Shown here: positions 45,354 to 58,133 of the stretch, in pieces | Layout: each line of letters starts with the position of its first letter | Position numbering within the stretch: position 1 is the stretch's first letter | NCBI GenBank assembly: GCA_964036665.1 | Contig: OZ038530.1 | Location: 19,242,001 to 19,306,000, forward strand | DNA from: Gordius sp. MW1 | Lineage: Eukaryota > Nematomorpha > Gordioida > Gordea > Gordiidae | Direction: 5' to 3' | DNA length: 64,000 nucleotides | Translations under genes and position numbers: made by a program | The notes under the pieces: model-generated | The model's database searches: none | The model's input: only the letters and a program-made list of their open reading frames with translations | Told to the model about the DNA's origin: nothing

Positions 45354-48300
45354 TCTACCTACAACGGTCCCAAATCAGTGTGTAAAGTGGAGGGTTGGCG
45401 TCAAGTTGGAAGCCGGGTGTAAAAAAGAACTCAAAAATCATGATAGTTATAAACAAATCTTTATAACATTAGGAACGACATATTCTTTGATTCATTAAAA
45501 AAGGAAATACAAGGTAATTTTTCTGTTCTAAGAAATTGTTATAAGCATTTTTGATTCGTTTATTCTATCAAAAATACTGGGAAAATGTATATATATGGTA
45601 ACTAATTTTTTTTTGTGTGTAGCAGATGTTTATCCACATTAAGTCTTAAAGATGAAGGGAGAGTTTTATTAATTCGCGAGTAAGATCAAAAAGGGTATGT
45701 GGTACATTGGTCGCTAGTGCCTAGGTAATAAAGCAATGAAAGATATGCGATACTACAATTTCTGTTTTTAGGAGAGGGGGAAGAATTGGATAAGTATATA
45801 TGAGATAAGCGGTATTACAATTTCTGTGTATAGGGAGAGGGGGGGATTCCTTATATACCACTATAGGGAGAGGGGGGGAATCCGTTTCCGTATATACGTA
45901 GTGTTGCGTCAATTACTATTTTGCTCGCGGCATATTACTTATGTCTTGAAACTTAATTGACTCATTTACATTACCTTACTACATCGCGACGTTAATTGAC
46001 CAATCACATATACCTCGCATTTAACACTAAATGTAATTGATTGCGATTATATAAAGGAGTTTAAAACACTCTTTACCATTCACTTCTGGAGTCTTCGAAC
46101 TCTTTTCTTTTCCCTCACTTTATTATATATACCAATAAAGAGTCTCCCCTCCCAATATATACGACTATAGGGAGAGGGGAGTCCGTAAATACGACAGTAG
46201 TGCAGGAAGAAAGTCTAAAAATTGGGGCGAATTTCAACGCCCACATAGGGAAAGATCGCCTCAAGTAAGAACGAAATCATGGAGGCTATGGGCATGGTCG
46301 GATGAGCAAAGATGGGGAAAGATTTCTGCAAGTATCCTGAGCATACCACATGGCGATCGTTAACACCTATTTTCAACAACGCGAAGATTATATTGTGACT
46401 TATAGAAGTGGGAAGCATTTTAGTCAAATTTACTATCTGCTCACGGCCAAAGGACTTATGGAGTATCAAGGATTGCAAATACAGGGAGAAGAAATCGCCA
46501 GGCAACATCGTCCCCTTGTTATGAATCTTGACAGATGAGTATTTTCCGAAAGAAGAAAGGTCTATGAACCTCAAATTCGATACGAAAGGCTAATAGATAG
46601 GTCGACGAAAGAAGAATACCATGAAAAAGTCTCCTCAAACTTGGGTGCAAGGAAGTTTCAAAAAGATATAGACGACCATTGGGAGACGCTAACTAAGGAC
46701 ATAGAGAAAACAGCAATTCCGGTTCTAGGACAGACCAAAGGAGGCAAAGATATGAATAGGGAACTAAGGTGTGGGATCAATCGGTCAGGGATTTTATCAA
46801 AAAAAAAGAAAAATCTATATAGATGATGGCATAAATCAAAAAATTCGGAAAATTATCACGAGTATAAGGATGCAAAGAGAGCCGCGAAAAAGCCGTTGAA
46901 ATGGCGAAGAATGCCGCGTACACTGAGATGGCAAACAAACTGGATCATAAAGAAGGCGATAGGCTTATGTACAAATTGGCCAAGATAAGGGAGAAGAAAA
47001 GTTGCGCTGTCGGAGTTCTTAAAAAAGTCAAAAACGAGAAAGGTCAACCTTGTTCAAGCCGAAGGATGTGATGGAAATGTGGAAGGCTATTTTAAAAAAC
47101 TTATGAATATTGCAAAGGACAAAGACTCCCTTCCTGATATTGAGCCAAACTTAAGCATGATCGAACTCTTTCAGGAAGATGAAGTTAGGACACAAATGAA
47201 CAAGATGCAAAAAGCTAATGGCCTAGATGGAATACCTATGGAAGCATTGCTCGGATGTCGTTAAGAGGGAGTTACCATTATAACTAACCTCCTTAACAAG
47301 ATATTGGTAGAAGAGCGAATTCCTAATCAACGGATAACAAGCACGATAATACCCTTATTCAAGGGCAAAGGAGACCCTCAGGACTGTGCAATTATAGAGG
47401 TATCAAGCTAACTTGCCAATCCTTAAAGCTTATGAAAAGGATCTAAGTAACAAGGCTAAAAAACCGAAATTTCGACTAACCAATTAGGATTTGTGGCCGG
47501 CAAATCCACAATCGACCCATTCTTCGGACTAAGACAAATGATGGATAATTATAATGAAAAGAGGAAAGACCTACATATGGTCGTTATCGCCTAGGAGAAA
47601 GCTTATGGTCCCCCGCGATTTGATATAGTAGTGCCTGAGAAAACAAAATATCCCTGACGCATATATAAGGCTTAGAAAAAATATTTATGGAGCCTCAAAC
47701 TTTTGCGTTAGGACGACAGTTGGCGAACGAACCTAAATATTTTCGGGTTGAAATTAAATTACATCAAGGATTTGCTTTAAGTCCCTCTTTATTTAATATA
47801 ATTAATTATAGACACGATAACGAAAGACATTCAAAAGCAATCGCCATGGTGTTTGCTATATGCTGATGATATAGTACTATGCGAGGAAACAAGGGAGAAA
47901 GTATGTGAAGAAGCCGAAAAATGGTCAAAGCGCTTAGCTGGATATGGTTAACGATCGAAAAACGGTATACACGGAAAGAAACGGTACAAGCAGCCCATCC
48001 CTGGATGACCATCTAAAGTACCCAAAAGTAGACAGGCTTACATACCTCAGCTCGATGCTACATCAAGAGGGAGGTTGCGCAATGGAAGTCATTGCCCGGA
48101 TCCAAAAAAGATGGCTTAAATGGCGAAGTATATGTGCGACAAGAAAATGCCACTATGGTTGTAGAATAAAGCTTACAAATCCATCGTAGGACCGGTGTTA
48201 TGGAAGCGAAACATGACATGGGCATTGAACACCACAGAAGGAAAGCTTTTACAAGCCATAAAGATGAGAATGATAGGGTAAAGCTTGGGGTATACTAAGC

Positions 48301-48605
48301 TCGACCATATGACGAATGACCTGCTCATGACAAAAATGGATGGCGGACAAGATTAACGAAAATCGGCTAAGGTGGTATGGGCATATAGTAAGAAGGGACA
48401 CGAATGACGTAAAAAGAAAAATAATGGACATGGAGGTACCAGGAAAGAAAGGAAGAGGACGACCCCGTGTCACGCGGAAAGGGCAAGTCGATAAAGTAAT
48501 GTGAACAAAAGAGATTAATCAAGATAGGGCACTAACCCGGTCAAGATGGAAGAAACTAATCAAAACAACCCCACGATTGTGGGACCAAATAACTGATAAA
48601 GAAGA
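45354..48605 (+). mobile_element. RTE-type retrotransposon, copy 3, with internal deletion and insertion
   Basis: Related to copy 2 along its length. Start at about 45354 matches 30990-31100. A deletion then removes about 480 bp of the endonuclease region (jump from about 45465 to sequence equivalent to 31577). At about 45513-46203 roughly 690 bp of unrelated DNA interrupts it, containing a possible solo LTR. After that come NHGGYGHG (about 46277), MNKMQKANGLDGIPMEALLG (47197), a broken RT core, YADDIVLCEETREK-like sequence (about 47860) and RLRWYGHIVRR (about 48363). It ends TAACTGATAAAGAAG. Many stops. Confidence 0.8.
45902..46196 (+). mobile_element. Possible solo LTR inside RTE copy 3
   Basis: 295 bp from TGTTGCGTCA to ATACGACA, with imperfect inverted termini TGTTG/CGACA and a 4-bp flanking repeat GTAG (45898-45901, 46197-46200). 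It contains TATATAAAGG at about 46049 and AATAAA at 46134-46139, spaced as in LTR promoters and poly(A) signals. Against this, a block near its right end (CTATAGGGAGAGGGG...ACG) is also present just left of it (about 45862-45898), so a minisatellite-like origin of part of this region is possible. Confidence 0.35.
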
Positions 48606-48619
48606 TCAATTGCACTACA

Positions 48620-49160
48620 GTATATGGACCCACTAGCGACTAATAATGTAGTGAGTGTCGTGCACAACTATTAGTTGCTATAATGGGAAACTACGATTAT
48701 GGAAAAACAAAATTTGTCCACCAATCAAAAACCATAATGATCGTTGTGTGAATTTAACTTATTTAGCCCCGGCTCGAGGCCAAAATAACTTTTATTTTTT
48801 AGACCTCAACTGGTCCAATTGAATTTTTTGACCCTTGTCCAATTTGATGCTATATAATGGATAACTACGAATTAGTCTTTCGTGCTGAACTGCTACCTTT
48901 CTTGTATTATGGTAATGCTGGTGCAAAATGAAATTGTTGCTTAAAAATGATGACCGCTGATTCTGATCCCGGCCAGAAGCCAAATTCAATTTTAATTGCG
49001 CATGAAACTGCTGGTTTTAACATTTAATAACACTCCATCCCTACCCTCCTTTACCATTATACTAGCCTGCGCGCCTTGCGCCCCCTACTGTCGCGCTCAC
49101 GTAGCTTTCCTTCGTTCCTCAACCCTTCCAACCTTCTCCCCCTCTTAAACCTCATTATTT
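48620..49160. other. Non-coding stretch
   Basis: No exon or element identified; some C-rich low-complexity sequence at 49050-49150. Confidence 0.35.
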
Positions 49161-49163
49161 CTT

Positions 49164-49440
49164 CTTAAATTCCATAGCAAATGAACTGCCTCCATACGAA
49201 TTGTAAAAGAGCCTAGGGTAAGGCTGGACAAAAACAACACGGAACCCAGGGATGCTAGCGAGGTTAGACGGACGGCTAGCGGAACTAGTTCGTGGTGGGG
49301 TTCACCCCTGCTTAAATTGCATAGCAAATAAATTGCTTGCATACGAAGTGTAGCAGAGCCTAAGGAAAAGAATGAACAAAGACAACACGGAGCCTGAGCC
49401 ACTGTCGGGTTTAATAGATAACGGTTATGCCAAAGGCCTA
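49164..49440. repeat. Tandem duplication (two units of about 155 bp)
   Basis: CTTAAATTGCATAGCAAATAAATTGC and the following CATACGAAGTGTA...AGAGCCTA...AACACGGA blocks (from 49313) repeat the sequence from 49164. The unit contains the TTGCATAGCAA core shared with other dispersed repeats. A 102-codon minus-strand frame over it is a by-product. Confidence 0.65.
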
Positions 49441-51352
49441 AGGGACATTCCATGTCAAATCGATCATAAAAAGGCGTTTTTCGGCCGACCCCCTCAGAAT
49501 TTTATAAAATTTGGTGGAAATGTTAAAACTAGTAAAATTATTAATTTTCGAAAATTTTAGCTCATTTGGGCCACTACTTTTCGAGTTATGGGCGCTCAAA
49601 GGTCGAAAATCGGTCATTTAAAAAATCGGGTTGTGACGCTATATTCAATAAAATTCATAAGTTATTGGCCCCCAAATCATAGAATCTTGTTGTAGTAATA
49701 GGTAAGACCTATCTCCATAGGGAAAAAATCCAAAAAAAATTTTTTGTCGATTGGTCATCTCATAATGGCCGAAATGGCCAATATGGCATAACTACTGTTG
49801 AACCCTCTCAAACCGTTTCAAATTTGAGACAAATGTTTTATACTACCTATTAATCAAATTAAATAAAAGAGAAAGTTGGGCGGCCATCTTGAAGTGGTCA
49901 TAAATTGCTAGAAACGGTATTTTATTTATTTGGCGCCAAAATGACCCTCCAAAATTGGTTTTTTTACTCATTTAGCCATCTTATAATATTATTATATCTA
50001 TTATACAAATATTTTTGCTATAAATTAACACCCCAACCCCCCCCCCCCCCCCCCTTTAATCTTAAATCAAAATAGCGAGTAATTTTTTCCCACAAATTAT
50101 TTTATTGTAATTTGGAAACAGGCTCGTGAAATAGATAATAAAATCGTCAGGATTATTGAATATAGGCTTTAAAATTGCCTTATCAACACAGATTGATTTC
50201 TTTTTTGGCGCGTATGAATTAATTTGTATGACCTCTAGCGCGAATTTTAAATGATGTCGAATTCTTTTAATAAAATTACTTTATCGTTTAATTTTACTAT
50301 CAACTAATTATCCCCTAGACGTTCGAAATTTTGAATCTAATTTATAATAAAAATTATGACGATGAAAAAATAATAGTTAGTTTGCTTAACCCATGCGAAC
50401 CCTTTCGCTTAGATAAATTTCACAAAATATCTCTAAAGAAATGGGATATATAAAAATTGTATCACCTTTAACCTCAACCGGAGAACTTATACCTTATTTA
50501 AAACGAAATGCTTGATGCGACACTAAAACATATTGCCTTACCTAAAATATACTTCAGATATGTTAAATTAATTTTTTATATGCGCTTGAAGACATGCCCT
50601 CCGTCATACTTTTTTTTAATACTTTTACATATCGAATAACAAACAATGAATATATACTTTGAAATAAATTATTATTTAAGGTGATTTTTCAAAGCTGTTT
50701 CTATTTCAAAATTCGAAGAAAAACCACTCCCTATTTTGATTGTAATTTATAGGAAATATGGGGGGGGGGGGGGGGTTGGGGTGTTAATTTATAGCAAAAA
50801 TATTTGTATAATAGATATAATAATATTATAAGATGGCTAAATGAGTAATAAAACCAATTTTAGAGGGTCATTTTGGCACCAAATAAATAAAATACCGTTT
50901 CTAGCAATTTATGACCACTTCAAGATGGCCGCCCAACTTTCTCTTTTATTTAATTTGGTTAATAGGTAGTATAAAACATTTGTCTCAAATTTGAAACGGT
51001 TTGAGAGAGTTCAACAGTAGTTATGCCATATTGGCCATTATGAGATGACCAATCGACAAAAAAAATTTTTTGGATTTTTTCCCTATGGAGATAGGTCTTA
51101 CCTATTACTACAACAAGATTCTATGATTTGGGGGCCAATAATTTATGAATTTTATTGAATATAGCGTCACAACCCGATTTTTTGAATGGCCGATTTTCGA
51201 CCTTTGAGAGCACACAACTCGAAAAGTAGTGGCCCAAATGAGCTAAAATTTTCGGAAATTAATAATTTTACTAGTTTTAACATTTCCACCAAATTTTATA
51301 AAATTCTGAGGGGGTCGGCCGAAAACGTGGCGATTTGACATGGAATGTCCCC
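49441..51352. mobile_element. 1.9-kb element with ~600-bp terminal inverted repeats
   Basis: Left arm 49441 to about 50055 and right arm about 50755-51352 are inverted copies with few mismatches. Outer ends read (A/G)GGGACATTCCATGTCAAAT and are flanked by TA on both sides (49439-49440, 51353-51354). Inner ends are marked by a long C tract (left) and G tract (right) preceding GGTTGGGGTGTTAATTTATA. The 700-bp centre is AT-rich without a recognisable transposase. TA duplication suggests Tc1/mariner-type or another TA-inserting transposase, mobilised in trans. A 16-bp difference near the outer ends (CATAAAAAGG-type insertion in the left arm) shows some divergence. Confidence 0.85.
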
Positions 51353-51359
51353 TAAAACT

Positions 51360-52830
51360 CTCGCCTTAATTCAATTACTTTGAGCAATGGTCATTGTCAA
51401 GTGGTACATGGTAACCCAAAGGTGTGCCTTTACAATAGCCCCGTTCTTCGCTATTAAATCTTTAAATAATTATTTTAATGAGATTATTATTTAATAAAAT
51501 TCATATGAATTCACACTGCTGCACACACTCATATCAACAATGGACACATCGTTATTTCCTTTATTTGTAATCAAAATTACCTCATTAAAATATAATGGTA
51601 ACGGAAAAAGACAATATTAAATCATTCAATTGATTTCCTAAAATATTCATTTATATGCGTGTATATATTGGGATATACGTGTAGGGGAAGGGCCAAGAAT
51701 GGAGGAGGTTTGGGGAGAGAACATATTTTAGGAAAAAGAAATAAATTCTACTTAGTAGTTATAAGTTAATCATAACGAGAGGGGATAAAGGTAGAGTAAA
51801 GGACTGGTTCACGCCGTTGGTTAGGTCTATTATAGAGGTAAGTTGTAACCGAAGTCAAATTCAGTGCGACATTTTATAACGGTTTTAAAACGGCGTTTGC
51901 CGGTGATGATTTTTGTGATTGGCTGAAATTAAAGGCGAGGTAATAAGCAGTAATAATGACAATGGTCATCTAAAATTCTACTCATGGACCAAATTTGTAG
52001 TGCGGAAAGTATTGTATTTGGCACACAATAAGAAGGAATTCAATTACGTAGCCACGAAGGAAGAGATCAGAAATAGAGAGAGAGAAAGAGCCAATAAATT
52101 AACCTAGCCGGAGAATTGTAAGAGAGGGCGAGTGTGGGCCATGAATTGCTATGCAATATTTAATTTTTAAACAACATTAAGTTGCGCTTGAAATAGAAGC
52201 GAAAAAAGGAACAAATAAAACGTCAGGGGTTAAAGAACTTAATAAAGGTGTAGCGGGGGTGAAGCTTGGAGCTAAGTGAAGAACTTGGGGATTAGAGAGT
52301 ACAATTTATTTAATATGGATGAGAGATATAGGGAGTTAATACGGAGGGAGACAGGAAGAGAGAAGTAGTAGGGTTTTAAGTTCGGGGATTTTGATGGATG
52401 TACACAATTATAAGTTAAAAAAATAAATACGTTCAATATTAAATATATATGAATATCATCAACCTTGTAAATATATGCGTGTGAGTGTATGTGAGAGAGG
52501 ATGGTGGATGGGGTGGGGGTTGGAATATTAACGAGTCCATCATATATTAGTTGTGGCGAGGCATGGAGATAAATTAATTTATAATCGATATTGAATAGCA
52601 ATTGAGTTTGTTTATATTATTAATAAAAATAATTTAATGTTATTATCCGGGAGTTATTGATTGCGGTTTTCACAAATGTTTGTGGGTGTAGTGTGTGTAT
52701 GTGTATGATGTATAAATCAAAGCGGACAATATATCGTTGTTGGTTATTAATTATTATCCTATAATTGAGGATGATAAAGAAGATCGAGGGAAATATAGGG
52801 GGGGGGGGGGGGGGAGCATGGGAGTTAAGA
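51360..52830. other. Non-coding DNA upstream of the UBE2H 3' end
   Basis: Should contain the UBE2H 3' UTR near 52830 on the minus strand. A G tract occurs at 52797-52814. Short open frames have no family resemblance. Confidence 0.35.
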
Positions 52831-54736
52831 TCAAAGTTCCATCCCAGGGGCTTCGTCGTCCGAAAATTCGGATAGGGAACTACTCTCACCCCCGCTATCG
52901 TTTCCATTACTCTCTTGTTCTCGGAGGGCCTCTTCAGTCGCGTATTTTGAAACGTAATCTGTATAAACGTAAAAAATGTTACACTTGGCAAAAATATAGG
53001 TTTTTATGCTAAGAATTAGCGTTGATATCTGAACCTTTCGTATTCTAACTGGAATACTATTTTATCAGGCCGCTTGGCTACAATATAGGTTTTGAATGGT
53101 TAGAATTAATCATTTATATATAAATCTTTTCGTATTACGGCATTTTTAATTACGTTATAAATTTAAGTCACATTAAAGCCGAAATCAGAAAAGTAATAAA
53201 CCATTATGCATAACCTAATCTTCAGGTTCTTCAACAGTATTATTTTTGGTAGCCATTTTTTATGCTAGATAATAAGTTAATCATTGCAAAATGCTCATGA
53301 CAATAAAATTCAACCAAATATTTATTGCGTGATAAATCAGAAAATTTTAAATTTTCAAGCGAATAACAAAATTTTAATATCGCCTATATAAGGACCTTTG
53401 ATTCTTCGCTTGTAATCTTCGGGTTTTTGAAGGTACATAGCGGCTGCATCTCCATTGAGCGGATCGACCGGGTTGGGGTAACGGAGTAATTGAGGTAAAA
53501 ATGACTCGAAAATGTTTAACAGGTCTGAGCAACAAAAAATAAACATTAATAAAATAACATAGTAGCAGCTTGTAGTAGTAGACTATAACTAATGGTCAGT
53601 TTATGCCAGAGGGTTCTAAACTTTGCTTAAAAAGTAGTTATATGTTTGTTTTAATCCAAGCACACTACTAAATTAATTAGGTTAGTTATGTAATCCAACG
53701 ATTCATAAGGCATAGTGATGCTGGCAAGAAGCTAATTTTTATTAAAATATAGCGCTAGCCTCATGGTTAATTTTATACTTTGCTTCGGCACTCCAGTGTT
53801 AGAAGTCAAAATTTTATTGTCATTATAAAATTTGCCAATATTAGTCTGTAACCTATTTCAAAACAATTGAATATTTGGCCAAAAAAGCGAAACCCCTCTT
53901 AACTAAGTGATAAAAAACCTATACAAACTTAGAATATATCATAGGTATAATGAAATTCCCATGGTAAAATTTATAAAAAGCTAAGATTTTTGTAAGGCTC
54001 TAACGAATTATGAATATCCATTTAAATGTGCACAGTGTAACAAGTAGACGCATTATCCAGTATATGAAGTTTAACTAACCGAATAAGGCTGACCAGGCCT
54101 GGTTGATCACATCGAGGCAAACGGTACCAGACCTAATGGGAAAAACACGATAAATGTTAATAAATTTGAGCAGTTCTGCTATCACATTCACAAGCATTTA
54201 AAGGCAAAACACAAAGCGCGTTATTATCCAATTTCTTTTTTTTTTTTGCTAATAATATCTTTTATTAAATGAAATTATATACTACTATATAAATTATATG
54301 CGAGGTAAACATTCAAAAATTGCGATCGCGTTGAAATGACAAATTATTAAAAAAGGCGAGAGATGTCTTTGGTTACAAACTTTTCAAATGTCAAGGTTAA
54401 TAAAATGATTGAAATAGGTGGTGTCACATATTATAGTTCGAATAACGACACTTACGCTTCGTCGATGTTGGGATGGTAAATTTTGTTGAGGAAACCTAAA
54501 TGCAAAATAAATCGTATTATAAATTTTACGACCTCAAAACATCAAAGAATAACAAATGGGATGAATATAACGAGAAAAACTAAAGCAAAATTAATAAAAA
54601 AAAACAAAATATTCTTTAAAATTTAACGGTATGGATGCGGAATTTTTCTCGATTCAATTACCGATGGAAGGCGATTTGAAGGGGTATTTATCGGGAAGAT
54701 CGACGCGTACTTTCCAAATACCACCCTCGTAAGGAG
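52831..54736 (-). CDS. UBE2H: Ubiquitin-conjugating enzyme E2 H (UBE2H/Ubc8), last five exons
   Basis: Exons on the minus strand: 54736-54662, 54495-54456, 54132-54080, 53524-53396, 52958-52831, with GT-AG introns and consistent phases; 140 residues to TGA. Recognised segments: [45 protein letters not shown] (catalytic Cys), [32 protein letters not shown] and the tail [12 protein letters not shown]...[11 protein letters not shown]. The acidic end and final MEL match human UBE2H. By family knowledge UBE2H is the E2 of the CTLH/GID ubiquitin ligase and acts in cytosol and nucleus. Roughly the first 45 residues (normally two exons) were not found between 54736 and 64000; they may lie beyond the right edge or be too short to see. 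Confidence 0.93.
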
Positions 54737-54739
54737 CTA

Positions 54740-55840
54740 TAAAATTGAATATAAATTAATGAATTTCAGAAAACAATAAAATATAAAATCACCAAAACTG
54801 TATTTTAGATAAAATTGTAAATATGTTGTTAAAGTAACTATAAGACAAATATTGTATTAAATGGCACAATAATTAACTTTAAAATGTATATTTCATGTCT
54901 AATTTCACGCGTTAATTTTGTAATGTCCCCATTAAAACTAAACGACCCTCACCCATCATGCATTAAAGGCAAGATTAAAGCAAGCCTTATATATTTCCCC
55001 TTTACAATTTAATATTTAGCAAGAAAATTGATTTTAATAGTGGTCTCATCGGAATTATAAAAGGGAAAGGGTCTCAAAATTTTTCGGAATGGATTGAAAA
55101 TTTTTAGCTATACTAATCTTTAACCTTCAAAGTCAAAGCTTATGAGTAAACTTTTTAAATAAAAAGCCAAGGCTTAGAGACAAATTAAAGATTAAGCATA
55201 TAATACTCAATAATCAAAAGTAGGGAAACTGGCCAAGCTTGCCTTAATTTTGCGCGCAATTATTGATATCTAATTAATCTCTTATTTGTGTTGGCATCGA
55301 GCGAGCGCCAGGTGAAAAAAACGTGATATTTTTATGCGCGTATATCACGTAAAATTTAAATTGGAACCTCCCACGCTACAAACCATATATATATCCTATA
55401 TTTCGAGAGGTTATGGCAAATTTAAAAAAAGGCACAAAAAAGGCGGTTTTACTAATGGAAAAGTCAAACAATTACGACAATGTTTTTGGCGAGGATACGC
55501 ACACCCATACGCCAAATGGTGCGCGTGATGCAACAAGCTGATTTAAGTGCCGTTTTGGAAGGGGGAGGGATAAATATTGGCAAAATTTGTTGGAACGGGT
55601 AACTAAAAAAATGAGATTTTTGGGTTGGAATAATGAAAAAAGGGGTTGCGATAAGCTTGTACGTGCAAATGATCTAGTAGCCGTTCCAGAGCAGAGCGCC
55701 AAATTTAATAATTGATTAATTTGCTACTTTGGGTGTTTGTTTGCCAAATCAATAATAACGAAAACTAGATACGACTCGTCAAGCTTTGTCCAATGTGGTT
55801 TACCACTCAAAGGCTATATTTATATTTTTATTACGTGTCC
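54740..55840. other. Probable UBE2H intron or upstream DNA
   Basis: No exon resembling the missing UBE2H N-terminus was found. A minus-strand frame of 76 codons at 55702-55472 has no recognised similarity. Confidence 0.35.
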
Positions 55841-55848
55841 CCCCTTCA

Positions 55849-56088
55849 AGGTGGTATGGGCATATACTAAGAAGGGGCACGAATGTCGTAAATCGAAAGG
55901 TATTGGACATGGAGGTACCGGGGAAGAGAGGAAGAAGACGACCTCGTGTCACGTGGCAAGGGCAATTCGATAAAGTTATGAAAACCAAAGAGATCACTCA
56001 AGACATGGCACTCACCCGGTCAAGATGGAAAAAACTTATTAAAACAAACCCCGCGACTGTGGGACCAAATAACTGATAAGGAAGAAAA
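55849..56088 (+). mobile_element. RTE copy 4, 5'-truncated
   Basis: Only the last about 240 bp of the element remain, starting AAGGTGGTATGGGCATATAC and encoding, without breaks, RWYGHILRRGTNVVNRK, PGKRGRRRPRVTWQGQ and RWKKLIKTNPATVGPNN with stop. It ends AACTGATAAGGAAGAAA. 5' truncation with an intact end is typical of target-primed insertion. It is the best-preserved end of this subfamily. Confidence 0.85.
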
Positions 56089-56099
56089 TTAGATGCTTA

Positions 56100-57027
56100 T
56101 AAGTAAGTGCATTGGTGTCAACGCGTTTCCTTAATAAATTCGAAAGAAGCGCGAAAAGTTTATTTCTATGTCTTATTTACTATTTATGCGTTCAACCCGA
56201 AAGCCATGTTTTTTTGGTTCTAAATTTGAATAAAATTTAATGCTATGAATTCCAAATCGACTGCAGCATCAAATGAAATCCACAACAAGGCAAAAAAGTT
56301 AGAAAAATTAGGGGAAAAAATATGAAGGTAAAACAATTTTGAGCTATTGACCCTCGTGCCATGAAAATTCCGAAGTTAACACTAACCGGCCTAGTGACCT
56401 TCAAAATTGGCAATCGGTGATTAATTTATATATGTACATAGAGTGGGAAAAAGTTATTGGTGTTGATGGGATGGAAGGTCATTTATTTGGCTAGCTGCGA
56501 GCGATAATGGATGGATGATAAGATGGTTCAATGTCAATGCGAGATTATTTAAAATGGAATTTTATGAAAATCGATTTGATAACGCGTTTTAAACAGTAGC
56601 ACTTAAGAACCTTAATTTTTTTTTAAATTGTTTTATTTTGCATAAAATAAATAAAAAAATATTCTTCAGATTCGTCAAGACAGAGCCATGTGTCAGATCT
56701 AAACGTGATAGTAGATCTCCTTTATATAGGTGTAAAATCGTGACTACCAATATATATTTAAAAATTGCTATAATTAGTAACTAGTTGAGGAGAGGCAAAA
56801 AGCTCAAAATTTTGATGCCTGTTAGGAAGGTTTTTAGACGTGATAGATTCACAGCAGAATATCGAAACATAAAAAATCGCAATGGAGAAATGTAAATCGT
56901 AGTAAACATTTGGTTTGATTTCGTCGGTATAAACCAAGACCAAAACTATTTCAAGTCTTGCAAACATCAATTTAAATAAGTTTTATTGAAAATTCAGATC
57001 GGTGGCAAATCAAAAACTTCTAAAAAA
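56100..57027. other. Non-coding DNA, nothing recognised
   Basis: Possibly part of a long UBE2H intron; no supporting exon was found. Confidence 0.3.
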
Positions 57028-57035
57028 AACACCGG

Positions 57036-57189
57036 CATGAGCGTAGCCAGGGCTGGTAGGGAGCTAAATCCAAAATTCTCTACATTTTTTATAATTATGG
57101 CTAAAATTTCCAAAAAAAAAATTGATTTTGCCCCTCCCTAAGTTATTATTGCCCCCCCCCCTCTAATTCCAAACATGGCTACGCCCATG
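57036..57189. mobile_element. MITE, CATGGGCGTAGCCAGG family
   Basis: CATGAGCGTAGCCAGGG at the left; CATGGGCGTAGCCATG on the other strand at the right. Flanking AACACCGG and GCCTCCGG share 5 of 8 bases, a decayed duplication. Confidence 0.7.
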
Positions 57190-57199
57190 GCCTCCGGTC

Positions 57200-57960
57200 A
57201 ACCATTTAATTATCATAACACATTACGGCATTTCCATAAAACTTGACATCAAAAAATACGATAAATAAATGTTCATTCCAATTTGGTGATGATTATACAA
57301 GGGGGGGGGGGAGGAAAATGAATGTTAAATACATAATTATTAATCGATTGCTCGCGTTCTTTCCATTTTTCGAAAGGAAATATGGCATTGCCTTTTGTTT
57401 GAACAACAAGCTTTTTGGCTAAACAATACACTCTCCGATCACGATGCTTCTGGCATTAAATAGCAGTGGCGCTCGCTTGAGCAAGTGATTTGCAATGTGG
57501 GGCCAAAACGCAAAACAAAGCTGTCGTAAGGAACTAATTATATATCTGGTTCAAAAGGCTATTTGAGCGCGCCATTTGATGTGAGTTAAGAACCGTGTTC
57601 AAGTGGAACATAAATATTACCAAACCAGTGACTTTTTTAATTCCATAAATTGCATCGATAGAATTATACCTTAGATTTCACGTGAAGTGCTAAAAGTTTA
57701 TAATTTTAAACCTAGTTTAGTAACAATTTAATCGATATTGGCGTTAAAGAGATAAATTTGACCCTGAATGTTTTTATTATGACCTCAAGAAACAAAACAA
57801 GCTGCGTCCCCATCTTTCTGAAATTTATTTATAATTTATACAATTATATTTTTTTTATAAAAATCGTTATTATACCCGATTCCTACAACAACTAAAAAAT
57901 TAATTCAAATACTGTCTACACCCATCTTCAATTTGTATGATACATTATACGACAAAAATT
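57200..57960. other. Non-coding DNA
   Basis: Only short low-complexity runs (G tract at 57301-57311) seen. Confidence 0.3.
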
Positions 57961-57969
57961 TAACATTAT

Positions 57970-58133
57970 CATGAGCGTAGCCAGGGAAAGGCAGGGAGGG
58001 GCGGCTGCCCCCCTTTTAAATCCAGAAATTCTGTAAAATTTATTATAATTATGGCTAAAATTAGGAAAAATTATCATTATGCCCCTCCCTAAATCATATT
58101 GCCCCTCTAATTCAAATCCTGCCCTCGCCCATG
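57970..58133. mobile_element. MITE, CATGGGCGTAGCCAGG family
   Basis: CATGAGCGTAGCCAGGG at the left; CATGGGCGAGGGCAGG on the other strand at the right. Flanking AACATTAT (57962-57969) and AACATTAG (58134-58141) match at 7 of 8. Confidence 0.75.

Noticed and set aside
46158..46185. Sequence resembling a T7 phage promoter (TACGACTATAGGGAGAGG)
   Set aside because: It lacks four bases of the consensus and similar CTATAGGGAGAGGGG blocks repeat nearby as low-complexity sequence; a phage promoter makes no sense in this genome.
49145..49453. 102-codon minus-strand frame with internal repeats
   Set aside because: It is the translation of a tandem DNA duplication; no start context, splice sites or known domain.
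51919..52107. 62-codon plus-strand frame as a small gene
   Set aside because: No recognisable domain, no splice sites of note and composition like the surrounding DNA.
57231..57262. Minus-strand FDVKFYG peptide similar to the missing UBE2H exon (VKFYG)
   Set aside because: No splice donor in the required phase, no PQG after it and no match to the preceding UBE2H residues; a chance match.
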